This document shows positions 8,425 to 16,184 of a DNA stretch of 54,052 nucleotides, piece after piece. Each line of letters begins with the position of its first letter. The first letter of the stretch is position 1. The stretch spans positions 1 to 54,052 of the forward strand of contig NZ_JOFL01000035.1 of the NCBI RefSeq assembly GCF_000719265.1, in the 5' to 3' direction. The notes beneath the pieces were generated by a model. That model worked only from the letters and a program-made list of their open reading frames with translations, had not been told where the DNA came from and ran no database searches. Source of the DNA: Streptomyces roseoverticillatus. GTDB lineage: Bacteria > Actinomycetota > Actinomycetes > Streptomycetales > Streptomycetaceae. The position numbers and the translations under genes were made by a program.

Positions 8425-8841
8425 ATGACCATCGAGTGGCGCTACACCATCCAGCAGGACCTCGGCATCCTCTCTCTGGCGGGATTCCTCGGCGCGGACA
8501 CCGTGGACCGCTTCACCGGCGCCGTCGGATGGGTCCTGGCGCGCGGTGCCGGACCGGTCATCCTGGACCTGACCGCGCTCCGCGGCTGGTCCGTGGGCGG
8601 CCAGATGGCCGTCGCCCGGGCCGCCCGCCGGCTCGCGGCCGAGGGGCGCCGGCTGGAGCTCGCCGCGATCCCCGCGGACGGCTCTCTCGTCCCCGACGCC
8701 GCCCATCCGCCGATCCCCGTCCACTGCGACCTGCCCACCGCCCTCGCGGCCCTCGCCGCCCACCGGGGAGAGGCCGCAGAACAGCGGGAGTGGTGTTCCG
8801 ATGAGTGGCCCGGCGCCCGGAACACCGCTGGCAAGGCCTGA
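8425..8841 (+). CDS. STAS-domain protein (anti-sigma-factor antagonist-like)
   Basis: A 138-aa SpoIIAA/RsbV-like protein: WRYTIQQDLGILSLAGFLGA is the first strand pair, and AGPVILDLTALRGWSVGGQM corresponds to the loop that carries the phosphorylatable Ser in canonical antagonists (here Ser-Val-Gly-Gly). Together with the preceding HATPase it forms a possible partner switch. Its placement in an operon with a SulP carrier that also ends in a STAS domain suggests that the switch could act on transport as well as on a sigma factor; that is inference. Confidence 0.82.
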   Translation: MTIEWRYTIQQDLGILSLAGFLGADTVDRFTGAVGWVLARGAGPVILDLTALRGWSVGGQMAVARAARRLAAEGRRLELAAIPADGSLVPDAAHPPIPVHCDLPTALAALAAHRGEAAEQREWCSDEWPGARNTAGKA

Positions 8842-8906
8842 AGCAACAGTCACAGGGGCGAAGAAGGCAAGTCCTGGACGGCCGAGCCACCGGCGTTCAC
8901 GGCACG

Positions 8907-9077
8907 CTATTGGTCCGCGTGGCCACCGATATAGAAGAGCAGCCAGATGAAGCCGGCGAAGAGGTGGGTGACGAAGACATAGACGAGCACCCGCAGCGCG
9001 ACCTGCCGCTCCGCCCACTTCTCACTCTTCGCACCGGTATCAGACGGCACGGGCCTGCCAGGCGCGTCATCAACCAT
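8907..9077 (-). CDS. DUF6126-like small membrane protein, 56 aa
   Basis: The ATG at 9077 has a GGGAG ribosome site 8 bases upstream and gives MVDDAPGRPVPSDTG, then KWAERQVALRV and one transmembrane helix (LVYVFVTHLFAGFIWLLFYI) with a short tail GGHADQ. This pattern (a charged N-terminus, then a single helix containing HLFA.F.WLLFY) is that of the small DUF6126 proteins common in Streptomyces. The function is unknown. The longer open frame to 9290 is rejected because its extension is Cys-Thr and Arg repeats. Confidence 0.75.
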   Translation of the reverse strand: MVDDAPGRPVPSDTGAKSEKWAERQVALRVLVYVFVTHLFAGFIWLLFYIGGHADQ

Positions 9078-9258
9078 GACGGGGCTCCCTTCCTCCAGGA
9101 TCAGCAGCATCCGATGCGGCGCCTGAGCACTCTCGCGGTGGAGCGGGGACAGCGACGCCGGGGCGTATCCGTACGCGCACCCCGGTCTGCACGGCCGACG
9201 CGGCGAGGGCACGTGTCTCCTACGCGTTGGCCGTGTGCGTGGGCCGCCTGCCGTCAGC

Positions 9259-9281
9259 GTGCAGGTGCAGGTGCAGGTGCA
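9259..9281. repeat. Short tandem repeat GCAGGT
   Basis: Three full copies of GCAGGT plus a partial one, between the DUF6126 start and the stop of the minus-strand HATPase gene. It is probably slippage-generated; no function seen. Confidence 0.6.
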
Positions 9282-9286
9282 TGCTC

Positions 9287-9781
9287 TCAAAACGCACAGG
9301 CCCTGGAGCGCCCTCCGTGAGAGCCCGCATCGTCAGGGAGCAGGAACCTCACCAACACCACCTTGCCGCAACCGTGCACCGCCGGCTCCACACCGACCGC
9401 TCCACCGTAGACGGCAGCCATGTCAGCGACAGTCCGCAAACCCTCACCGGCCCCTGCCGGCGACAGATCGGGCAGGCACGGATCCTGATCCGCGACACCG
9501 ATCACGAGCTGACCCGCTCCCATCGCCACCGTCACGTCCGCCGTCGGCGATCGGTCGGCGGCATGACGGACAGCATTGGCGACCAGCTCACTGACCACCA
9601 GCAGCACGGCCCCGGCGAAGGCCGAGTCCGGGCGAATCCCGTACTCCGAAAGCGCCACCGTCGTATCGCACCGCACCTGCCGCACAGCCTCCGGCACCAG
9701 CGGCACTGTCAGGATCCGGCGCCGGACCGGCGAAGACGCCGGCTCACACACAGCCGCAACGCGCCTGTAACGCCGCCTCAC
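9287..9781 (-). CDS. ATP-binding protein, anti-sigma-factor-like HATPase
   Basis: A 164-aa GHKL-type ATPase with the N-box LLVVSELVANAVRHAADRSP and the later VADQDPCLPDLSPAGAGEG (G1 region, Asp present). It starts with GTG 9781, overlapping the stop of the ArsR gene by 4 bases, so it is translationally coupled to that regulator. It resembles, but is not a copy of, the HATPase at 7987-8403. A matching STAS gene does not follow it; the STAS gene of the opposite operon is the closest candidate partner. Confidence 0.85.
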   Translation of the reverse strand: MRRRYRRVAAVCEPASSPVRRRILTVPLVPEAVRQVRCDTTVALSEYGIRPDSAFAGAVLLVVSELVANAVRHAADRSPTADVTVAMGAGQLVIGVADQDPCLPDLSPAGAGEGLRTVADMAAVYGGAVGVEPAVHGCGKVVLVRFLLPDDAGSHGGRSRACAF

Positions 9782-10134
9782 CGCGCCACCTCGGCCGACT
9801 CTGCCTCGCGCAGCTCCTCCAGGAGCTCGTGCTGCCCGGCGAGCATCTGGGTGAGGATGCGGCGGGCCGCACGCATCAGCTCGGCAACGTCCCCGCCGGC
9901 CAGCTCGTAGACGACCGTGGAACCGGTGCGAGTGGAGGTGACGATGCCCGAGCGCCGCAGCACCGACAGCTGCTGCGACAGACTGGACGGCTCGATCTCG
10001 ATCGCCGCCAGAAGATCACGCACCGGTGTGGGCCCGTCCTGGAGCAGCTCCAGCACCCGGATGCGCACCGGATGTCCCAGCATCCGGAAGAACTCGGCCT
10101 TCGCCTGATACAGCGGAACCCCAGCACCCATCAC
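9778..10134 (-). CDS. ArsR/SmtB-family transcriptional regulator (copy 2)
   Basis: A 118-aa protein nearly identical to copy 1 through the whole winged helix (YQAKAEFFRMLGHPVRIRVL, SSLSQQLSVLRRSGIVTST); differences concentrate at the termini. It likewise lacks Cys. Either of two consecutive ATGs (10134 or 10131) may be the start; the first overlaps the stop of the small upstream gene. It lies in an operon 10131-10334, arsR, HATPase, on the opposite strand to copy 1. The palindrome at 10351-10366 is its likely operator. Confidence 0.92.
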   Translation of the reverse strand: MMGAGVPLYQAKAEFFRMLGHPVRIRVLELLQDGPTPVRDLLAAIEIEPSSLSQQLSVLRRSGIVTSTRTGSTVVYELAGGDVAELMRAARRILTQMLAGQHELLEELREAESAEVAR

Positions 10135-10334
10135 TCCCCGCCCTCCACATCCACATCATGCTCACGCGCCACACGCAACGCGTCCTCCAGCTCATCCGAC
10201 GCCCCCACCACCGCGTACACGTCCCCCGCCTCCTCCGCGGCAGCAAGAGCTGCCCGCGCCCGGTGCACTCGCGCCTGCGCCGCCTCGACGAACCCGCCCA
10301 CCCCGGACCTCCACGCCCGACCTGCCTTAAGCAC
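10131..10334 (-). CDS. Small helical protein, 67 aa, upstream of ArsR copy 2
   Basis: From GTG 10334 the frame reads LKAGRAWRSGVGGFVEAAQ, then Ala/Arg/Glu-rich amphipathic sequence (RVHRARAALAAAEEAGDVYA) ending DALRVAREHDVDVEGGE; it is probably two or three helices. It overlaps the ArsR start by 4 bases. The 16-bp palindrome lies only 17 bases upstream of this GTG, so the transcript has a very short leader or none. I do not recognise the family. The longer frame to 10481 crosses the operator and is rejected. Confidence 0.6.
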   Translation of the reverse strand: MLKAGRAWRSGVGGFVEAAQARVHRARAALAAAEEAGDVYAVVGASDELEDALRVAREHDVDVEGGE

Positions 10335-10350
10335 TACGGCAAGTAATGAA

Positions 10351-10366
10351 TTGAAGAATTCTTCAA
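10351..10366. promoter_or_regulatory. 16-bp perfect palindrome, putative ArsR operator
   Basis: TTGAAGAATTCTTCAA lies immediately upstream of the small-protein/arsR/HATPase operon in an AT-rich patch. It matches the core of the palindrome at 5316-5337 at 12 of 16 positions, with the TTG...AATT...CAA frame conserved, as expected for operators read by two near-identical regulators. Confidence 0.7.
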
Positions 10367-10439
10367 GTCTACGCCCGAACCACACCCGAATACAGAGCAG
10401 CGCCCCTGCTGGAGGCACCAGGGGGCCCGTGCGCTCGTC

Positions 10440-10559
10440 ACTGATCGGTCTCACTCTGGCTTCGCCGGCTCGGCGAACCACGCATGCGCCTTTGCCGCAC
10501 GCTGCTCCGACGACCGGCTCCTCGGACCAGGAAGGACGGACTCCGCCGCACCGATCAGT
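10440..10559. repeat. 120-bp segment with 10-bp inverted ends
   Basis: ACTGATCGGT at 10440-10449 recurs inverted as ACCGATCAGT at 10550-10559. No gene lies between, and no target-site duplication flanks the segment. It could be a remnant of a small insertion or simply two regulator half-sites. The rest of 10367-10631 shows no gene. Confidence 0.25.
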
Positions 10560-10631
10560 AGATGTGCAGGTTGACGCCGCAGAGGCCGAGTCCTGCCTCC
10601 GCGGCCTGACGCCATTGGCGCAGGGGGCCGG

Positions 10632-11675
10632 TCAGGGCGCCGGTTCCAGGCCCCAGGCGACGGCTCGGCCTGCGGCGGCCACGCGGTTGGGGACGTCGAG
10701 TTTGGCGAGGATGTGCTCGATGTGGGTGGCGACGGTGCGCGGGCTGACGTAGAGGCGGTCGGCGATCTCGCGGTTGGTCCGGCCCTGGGTGAGTTCGGCC
10801 AGCACCTCCAGCTCGCGCGGGGAGAGTGCAGCGGGGCGGGCGACCGCACGGCATACGACGACCGTGCGGTCCCCTCGGCGGGTCAGGTGGAGTTCGAGCA
10901 TCCGCTGCCGGTACGGCATCAGGACCGTGGCCGGCAGCGTCCGCCGTGCGGCCGAGCGCCGCAGCAGGGCCACGAGCGGGGAGCCGGGCTCGGTGAGGCC
11001 GGGCAGTGGCTCCCCGCTCACGGTCACCGGGACCGCGTCGTCGGCCTCGTCGGTGCCCGGCAGGAGCACGGCGCAGACGTGGCCGGCGCCGCCGGGACCC
11101 GGGGAGCGGTGCCCGGCGAGCGGGTCGGCGACGGCCGCGAGGCACTCGCCCAGCAGGGTCATCACGGCCCGGACGGCCGGCTGGTCGCATCGTGCCCGTG
11201 TCGTACTGAGGTTGAGGATGCCCACGTACCGGCCGTCCGCGGAGAACAGGCACTGGGCCACGCCGTCCTGGACGCCCAGGGGTTCGAGGACCTCCTGGAA
11301 CCCGGTGGAAGCCCCCCGCACCGGGGCGGGCACGTCGTGCCACCAGCTCGTGGTGCCCGGTGCGTGCCGGATGAGAGCGAAGGCCGGGTCGTCGTGCAGG
11401 CGGGTCTCGATGTACCGGGTGGTGCCCGCCGGGTAGCTGCCGGCCAGCGTGACGTGGCGGCGGAGCAACGGGTCCCACCGGGACAGCGACGCGTGGTCGT
11501 GGTCGATCACCGCGGACAGCGCCGTCAGGACGGCGTCGGCGCCGCCCTTCCCCCGCGCGGCGTGGCGCGCGGCCTCGCGTACGTCCAAGGCGGCGCTCAG
11601 GACGTCCGTCGTGCTGGGCCGCGCATCCCTCGTGCTCGGCTGCGCTGCTGTCATGGGCGTCGGCTCGGCTTTCAT
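10632..11675 (-). CDS. LuxR-family transcriptional regulator with GAF-like sensor
   Basis: A 347-aa regulator. The C-terminal HTH is clear: ALSPRELEVLAELTQGRTNR, IADRLYVSPRTVATHIEHIL, AKLDVPNRVAAAGRAV. The N-terminal two thirds look like a GAF-type sensor (DHDHASLSRWDPL, LFSADGRYVGILNLST). It is located 54 bases downstream of a same-strand amidohydrolase gene, so the two are probably co-transcribed and the regulator may respond to that enzyme's substrate (inference). Start ATG 11675; an alternative Met lies at codon 8. Confidence 0.88.
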   Translation of the reverse strand: MKAEPTPMTAAQPSTRDARPSTTDVLSAALDVREAARHAARGKGGADAVLTALSAVIDHDHASLSRWDPLLRRHVTLAGSYPAGTTRYIETRLHDDPAFALIRHAPGTTSWWHDVPAPVRGASTGFQEVLEPLGVQDGVAQCLFSADGRYVGILNLSTTRARCDQPAVRAVMTLLGECLAAVADPLAGHRSPGPGGAGHVCAVLLPGTDEADDAVPVTVSGEPLPGLTEPGSPLVALLRRSAARRTLPATVLMPYRQRMLELHLTRRGDRTVVVCRAVARPAALSPRELEVLAELTQGRTNREIADRLYVSPRTVATHIEHILAKLDVPNRVAAAGRAVAWGLEPAP

Positions 11676-11729
11676 CCACTCAGAATGATCATCCGGTGTC
11701 AGGTCGTCAAACAGGCATCAAAATGACCA

Positions 11730-13436
11730 TTAAACGCCGAGTTCGTCGTGCACGACGTCGCCGCCGACGGCGGTGAACACCACGGGCATGGCAGGGATGT
11801 CGTGCGGGTCGGCGGTCAGCAGGTCGCCCGCGAGCACGCACAGGTCGGCGGCCTTGCCCACTTCCAGGGTGCCCTTCCAGTCCTCGGCGAAGTCCTGCCA
11901 GGCCGCGTCGGAGGTGTACGTACGGAGGGCCTCGGCGAGCCGGATGCGCTGGTCGGGGCCGCTGACGCGGCCGCTGGCCTTGGACTCGCGGAGCATCATC
12001 GTGGAGACGCCCTGCCGCCAGTCGGGGAGGGTGACGGGGGCGTCGGAGCCGCTGGTGACGATCACTCCGGCGTCGATCGCGTCCCGGTAGGGCCATTCGT
12101 ACGCCGCCCGCTGCGGGCCGACGAACTCTTCCTCGAGGTCGGCGACGGTCCATTTGATGGTGGGGTTCATGTTGACGCCGAAGCCGTGCCGCGCGAGCGT
12201 CCGCATGCTGCGGGCGGTGAGGAAGTCGCCGTGGATGACGTAGTGCCGGGCGTCGGGCCGGGGCTGCGCGGCGGAGGCCGCGGCGAAGGCGTCGGCGACG
12301 GTGTCGATGGCCCGGTCGCCGGTGACGTGGACACCGGCCTGGTACCCGGCGGCGTGGGTGTACCGGACCATCTCCGTGATCTGGGCGGCGCGCTCGTCGT
12401 CGGTGTCCCCGCCGACGCACAGCGAGCCGCAGCCGCCGCCGACGTACGGCTCGTGCATCCAGGCCGTCTTGTTGACCGGAATGCCGTCGGCGAACAGTTT
12501 GACGCCGAGGACGGCGAGGCGGCGGGGGTCGGTGGACGGCGGCTCGTCCATGGCCGCCAGCGTCCGTACGAACTCGTCGGCCGTGCCGGTCATCCCCGTC
12601 GGCAGCAGGAGTACGCCGACCCGCGCGGTCAGTTCGCCGTCGGCGAGCAGACGCCGGTAGACGTCGAGGGTGCTGTGGGCCATGGCGCCGCGCATCAGGG
12701 CGTCGCCGCCCGGGCCGAGACCGGGCTCGGTGTAACTGGTGATGCCGAGCCGGGCCAGGGTGCGCAGGGTGGCCCGGATCGCGTCGGCGCGCACCTCCTG
12801 GGAGAGGGCGGGCAATTCCCGGTGGACCAGGTCCTGGGCGCCCTCCTGGAGGAGGCCGGTGGGCTCGCCCGCCTCGTCGGTGACGATGACGCCTCCGGGC
12901 GGAACGGGGGTGTCACGGTCCACTCCGGCCCACGAGAGCGCCATGGAGTTGACCCACGTGGCGTGTCCGGTGGCGGAGTACAGCAGGACGGGGTGGTGCG
13001 GGCTGACGGCGTCCAGGTCCTGCCGGGAGGGCAGCCGGGAGGGGTCGGCGACGCACTCGGCGAGGTAGCCCGCGTCCCACCCGTGACCGGTGATCCACTC
13101 CCCCGCAGGGGTCGTCGCGGCGGCCTTCCGTACGGCCTCGGCGACGTCGGCCAGCGACTGTACGGCGGGGTGGGAGACGTCGACGGACAGCGGGGGCCTG
13201 GTCAGCCCGAAGGCGCAGCCGTGCAGGTGCGTGTCGTTGATGCCGGGCAGGAGCGTCCCGCCTTCGAGGTCGACGATCCGGGTGGCGGAGCCGGCGTGTG
13301 CCATGACCTCGTCCTGATCGCCGACCGCGCTGACGAGGCCGTCGGTGACTGCGAGGGCGGAGGCGACGGTGAAGCGGGAGTCGACGGTGAGGACCGAACC
13401 GTTGACGAAGACGAGATCTGCCGGAGTGCCGGGCAC
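11730..13436 (-). CDS. Amidohydrolase family protein (YtcJ-like)
   Basis: A 568-aa metal-dependent hydrolase. The N-terminal strand DLVFVNGSVLTVDSRF and the metal ligands LLPGINDTHLHG (HxH) are typical; later come GVKLFADGIP (the Lys position), GVHVTGDRAID (His), HYVIHGDFLT (His) and VIVTSGSDAPV (the catalytic Asp). This is the Amidohydro_3/YtcJ group, acting on N-acyl or N-substituted amines, often of unknown identity. GTG start at 13436 with GGAC upstream. It is followed by the LuxR gene. No signal peptide, so cytoplasmic. Confidence 0.9.
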   Translation of the reverse strand: MPGTPADLVFVNGSVLTVDSRFTVASALAVTDGLVSAVGDQDEVMAHAGSATRIVDLEGGTLLPGINDTHLHGCAFGLTRPPLSVDVSHPAVQSLADVAEAVRKAAATTPAGEWITGHGWDAGYLAECVADPSRLPSRQDLDAVSPHHPVLLYSATGHATWVNSMALSWAGVDRDTPVPPGGVIVTDEAGEPTGLLQEGAQDLVHRELPALSQEVRADAIRATLRTLARLGITSYTEPGLGPGGDALMRGAMAHSTLDVYRRLLADGELTARVGVLLLPTGMTGTADEFVRTLAAMDEPPSTDPRRLAVLGVKLFADGIPVNKTAWMHEPYVGGGCGSLCVGGDTDDERAAQITEMVRYTHAAGYQAGVHVTGDRAIDTVADAFAAASAAQPRPDARHYVIHGDFLTARSMRTLARHGFGVNMNPTIKWTVADLEEEFVGPQRAAYEWPYRDAIDAGVIVTSGSDAPVTLPDWRQGVSTMMLRESKASGRVSGPDQRIRLAEALRTYTSDAAWQDFAEDWKGTLEVGKAADLCVLAGDLLTADPHDIPAMPVVFTAVGGDVVHDELGV

Positions 13437-13539
13437 AGTGATGTCCTATCTGCCAGGGGTGGTGACTGGGGGCTCCCGCGAACCCGTGACGGCCGGCGGG
13501 GAAGCTGACAGCACTGTGCATGCGGGGGGTGTGGGCGCA

Positions 13540-13559
13540 CATCGGTCATCCAACCGATG
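13540..13559. promoter_or_regulatory. Inverted repeat upstream of the amidohydrolase gene
   Basis: CATCGGT, a 6-base spacer and ACCGATG, about 100 bases upstream of the amidohydrolase GTG. It may be the binding site of the LuxR-type regulator encoded at the end of the same unit. The remainder of 13437-13906 shows no certain gene: a hydrophobic minus-strand frame begins near 13645 (GDYLILLLLFGLMLLAARTA) but runs without a stop into the amidohydrolase. Confidence 0.35.
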
Positions 13560-13906
13560 CTCGGGGGCCGGGCCCGGCCGAGCGCGGTGCGTGCGGCCAG
13601 CAACATCAGCCCGAAGAGGAGCAGCAGGATCAGGTAGTCACCCACGCGCCGGCCCGCCGGGGCGAACCGTACCGGTCCCGGTGTGCCGCCCGTCAGCCGG
13701 CGAAGAGCGGCCGCTACTGCGTTTGCGGCGCGAACAAAGACGTGATCATTGTCGGCAGCGGAGTTCCGCGGACTCCTCGTCGCCAGGGATGACCTGCCGC
13801 TACGTCGTTGTGTGTACAGCCCCCGGCAAGGCGTGGCCGTCGCCGGCCCGGCTTGAACGCCTGGTCCCCAGCCCGGACCGGCCCCGTACCGTCGCCGCGC
13901 AGCGGT

Positions 13907-15325
13907 TCAGCGTGCCAGCCAGCGCACTTCGTACGGGGCGAGGGACAGTGCCTTCCCGTCCACCCGGGCCGCCACCGGTCGGCGCTCGGTATTGACGACG
14001 AGGACGGCTGCGTCGTCGGCGAGGACCTGGATCTTCGCGCCCGGCTCCGCCGTGGCGTCCACCGGCCGGAAGGCGCTGCCTGGCGGGAACTCGTGGGCGA
14101 ACCGGTTCAGCAGCCGGGCCATGGGCAGTCCTTGGCCGCCGTCGGGCAGATGGGTGCTCCTCCACAGACAGCCGGGGCAGTCGTCCCCGGTTCGCTGGGG
14201 ATTCCAGTAGAAGGCGGCCGAGGCGCCACTCGCGGCCAGATGCATCATCGCGGTGGCGTGCACGGCGGTGCGGTGATGCTCGTTCCAGCCGTCCCTGCCG
14301 CCCGGCCGGTCGTCTTCGGCGGGCGGCTCGACGTACCACTCGGCCCACCAGACGGGAAGCCCGGTGATGTTCCTCAGCCAGCGGGTGAGGGCGGCGAACT
14401 TCTCGGTGGCGGCGAACTCGTCAGGGATCGTCTCGTGCCCCTCGCGGGTATAGCTGGAGCCGTCGACGACGACGAAGTCGGCGCCTGCCTTGTGCGCGTT
14501 CCAGTAGTGGATGACGTCGGCGGAGCGCTGGTCGAGTTCGCCCCAGGGGCCGCGGAGTTCGGGCGAGCGGTCTTCCGGGTCGTCGGCGGGCGCGTCGTGG
14601 TCGGCCACCACGTAGGGGCCTCCGACCAGGTTGTCCGGGTTCTGCTTCTTCAGCTCCGCGTAGACGAGGTTGTACAGCTGGGTGTACCCCTCGTAGTTCC
14701 ACCGGCGCTTGTCCTCGTCGTAGAAGCCCTTCAGCTCGTTCCACACGAGGAAGTGCCTGATGTCCGGGTAGCGGCGGGCGATCGCGCCCGCGAGCCGGGC
14801 GAAGTCCTTGTAGTGCCGGCGGTCGGGAGCGGCCTCCAGCCTGGACCAGTCGGTACGCCCTCGCCGTCCGCCCTTCATCCAGTCGGGGGCGCCGCACAGG
14901 GTGAGGACGGGGGTGGCGCCGGTGGCCCGCATCAGGGCGACGCGCTCGTCGAGGGCCTGGAAGTCGTACCGCCCGGGCGCCGGTTCGGGGTTCTCCGCGC
15001 CCCACCCCATGATGTGCTGGTTCTGCGGCAAGGGCCGCGCGGAGAGCAGGGCACCGGCCTTGCGTGTGGCTTCCGGTGTGCCGTGTTCCGCGCTGTACTG
15101 CGTGTGGGTGAAGCCCCAGCCCGGCCGGGCGCCCGCCTGACGGCGGGTGCTCTTCGGCGACGCGCCGCCGCCCGGGCTGCCCGAGGCCATGGCCAGCGGC
15201 AGGGCGGCGGCCAGGGCCACCGCACCGCACACACCGAGCAAGGAAGTGGTCCGCCATCGCCCTGTACCGGACGCCGCCGAATGTTCCGCACCATGTCGCC
15301 CCACGACATCCAATAATAGGCGCAT
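13907..15325 (-). CDS. Secreted glycoside hydrolase, beta-xylosidase (GH39-like) type
   Basis: A 472-aa exported TIM-barrel enzyme. The ATG at 15325 is followed by a twin-Arg-less basic stretch and a hydrophobic signal (LLGVCGAVALAAALPLAMAS). Clan A signatures are visible: HFLVWNELKGF, with the acid/base Glu after Asn at about residue 195, and LPVWWAEWYVEPP, with the likely nucleophile Glu near residue 328. A C-terminal beta-sandwich (VLVVNTERRPVAARVDG) ends the protein. It probably acts on plant or microbial glycans outside the cell; the substrate is not specified. The frame extends upstream to 15481 without good signals. Confidence 0.8.
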   Translation of the reverse strand: MRLLLDVVGRHGAEHSAASGTGRWRTTSLLGVCGAVALAAALPLAMASGSPGGGASPKSTRRQAGARPGWGFTHTQYSAEHGTPEATRKAGALLSARPLPQNQHIMGWGAENPEPAPGRYDFQALDERVALMRATGATPVLTLCGAPDWMKGGRRGRTDWSRLEAAPDRRHYKDFARLAGAIARRYPDIRHFLVWNELKGFYDEDKRRWNYEGYTQLYNLVYAELKKQNPDNLVGGPYVVADHDAPADDPEDRSPELRGPWGELDQRSADVIHYWNAHKAGADFVVVDGSSYTREGHETIPDEFAATEKFAALTRWLRNITGLPVWWAEWYVEPPAEDDRPGGRDGWNEHHRTAVHATAMMHLAASGASAAFYWNPQRTGDDCPGCLWRSTHLPDGGQGLPMARLLNRFAHEFPPGSAFRPVDATAEPGAKIQVLADDAAVLVVNTERRPVAARVDGKALSLAPYEVRWLAR

Positions 15326-15566
15326 AGTTGGGATTTCGTCCCGCTTGGTGCGCTTGGTCTTGGAGATCCGACGCGCGACGGCGATGCAGCGGGCGGTCCG
15401 CGTTTTTCGGTCGACTCCGTACGCGTGGAGTTGAGGCGCCATGGACACAGGCGGACACTCACGGAGACCAGTGGACGTCACGGGTCTCCCGGGTTCCTGG
15501 TCAGGGGTGGCCGGTACGGATTCGTTGATCGTTCCGGCGCGGGACCGTTACGCGACACTTGCCCGT

Positions 15567-16055
15567 ATGCCGAGCTTTCAGCAAAGGAAAGCCGTAGGGG
15601 ATGCGCACGAGGCCCATGTCGCACATGAGCTGGCCGAACGCGGGTGGGACGTCTCGCCGTGGGGACAGGCGGTACTGAGCCAGGCAATACGCTCGGCCCT
15701 GCGCCGTACCGACAGCTACCTGCGATGGACGCCGGATCTGGCGGCTGCCCGGGACCGGCGCGTCGTCCTGATCGACTGCAAGTCCCGGATGACCAGTAGC
15801 ACGTCACACCGCCACGCGGTGGAACGGTCCGCCGTCATGGCCCACCTCCATCTGACGGCATGGACGCAGCTCCCGGTCGCGTACGTCTTCGACGACCTCG
15901 GCGTGCTCACTCCCGTGGACATCCTGCTGTCCGGACGCACCGGTCCCCTCACCACCGAGGGATCCGGGTCCGCCTACTTCCTCGTTCCCGTCGCACGGTC
16001 CCTCGCCTTCGACAAGGTATTCGGAACAGTCACCCGCGCCGCAGAGCGGCTGTAG
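15567..16055 (+). CDS. PD-(D/E)XK nuclease-like hypothetical protein
   Basis: A 162-aa protein starting at ATG 15567 (MPSFQQRKAVGDAHEAHVAH). It has the restriction-endonuclease-like core: Glu in the first helix (E15/E21), WTPDLAAARDRRVVLIDCKS with Asp57, Asp70 and Lys72 forming the D-x(n)-D-x-K signature. Similar small proteins occur on actinobacterial mobile elements and phages, where they act as resolvase-like or nicking nucleases. Transcribed alone, between the glycoside hydrolase (divergent) and the M20 gene (convergent). Function is inferred from the motif only. Confidence 0.6.
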   Translation: MPSFQQRKAVGDAHEAHVAHELAERGWDVSPWGQAVLSQAIRSALRRTDSYLRWTPDLAAARDRRVVLIDCKSRMTSSTSHRHAVERSAVMAHLHLTAWTQLPVAYVFDDLGVLTPVDILLSGRTGPLTTEGSGSAYFLVPVARSLAFDKVFGTVTRAAERL

Positions 16056-16184
16056 GGTCGCCGCACAGCTTCGCGACGGGCTCGGTGATGGGCCTGCCGG
16101 CAGTTCGGAACGACATGCTCAGCCAGCGGGCAAGTGGGCGGCGTCGTAAGGATCCTCGGCGTGGGCCGTACCTGCTGCCGGTGC

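Noticed and set aside
8907..9290. Long form of the DUF6126-like frame (127 codons)
   Set aside because: The extra N-terminal part consists of Cys-Thr repeats from the GCAGGT tandem repeat and Arg/Pro-rich sequence; the ATG at 9077 has a proper ribosome site.
11748..13508. A 586-codon plus-strand open frame opposite the amidohydrolase
   Set aside because: Its composition (Gly, Val, Asp and Arg runs) is that expected of the complement of a high-GC gene; the minus strand carries all amidohydrolase motifs.
13202..13645. Hydrophobic minus-strand frame beginning GDYLILLLLFGLMLLAARTA
   Set aside because: The start looks like a membrane helix, but the frame has no stop before it runs deep into the amidohydrolase gene out of frame. 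It could be a truncated relic; too weak to list as a gene.
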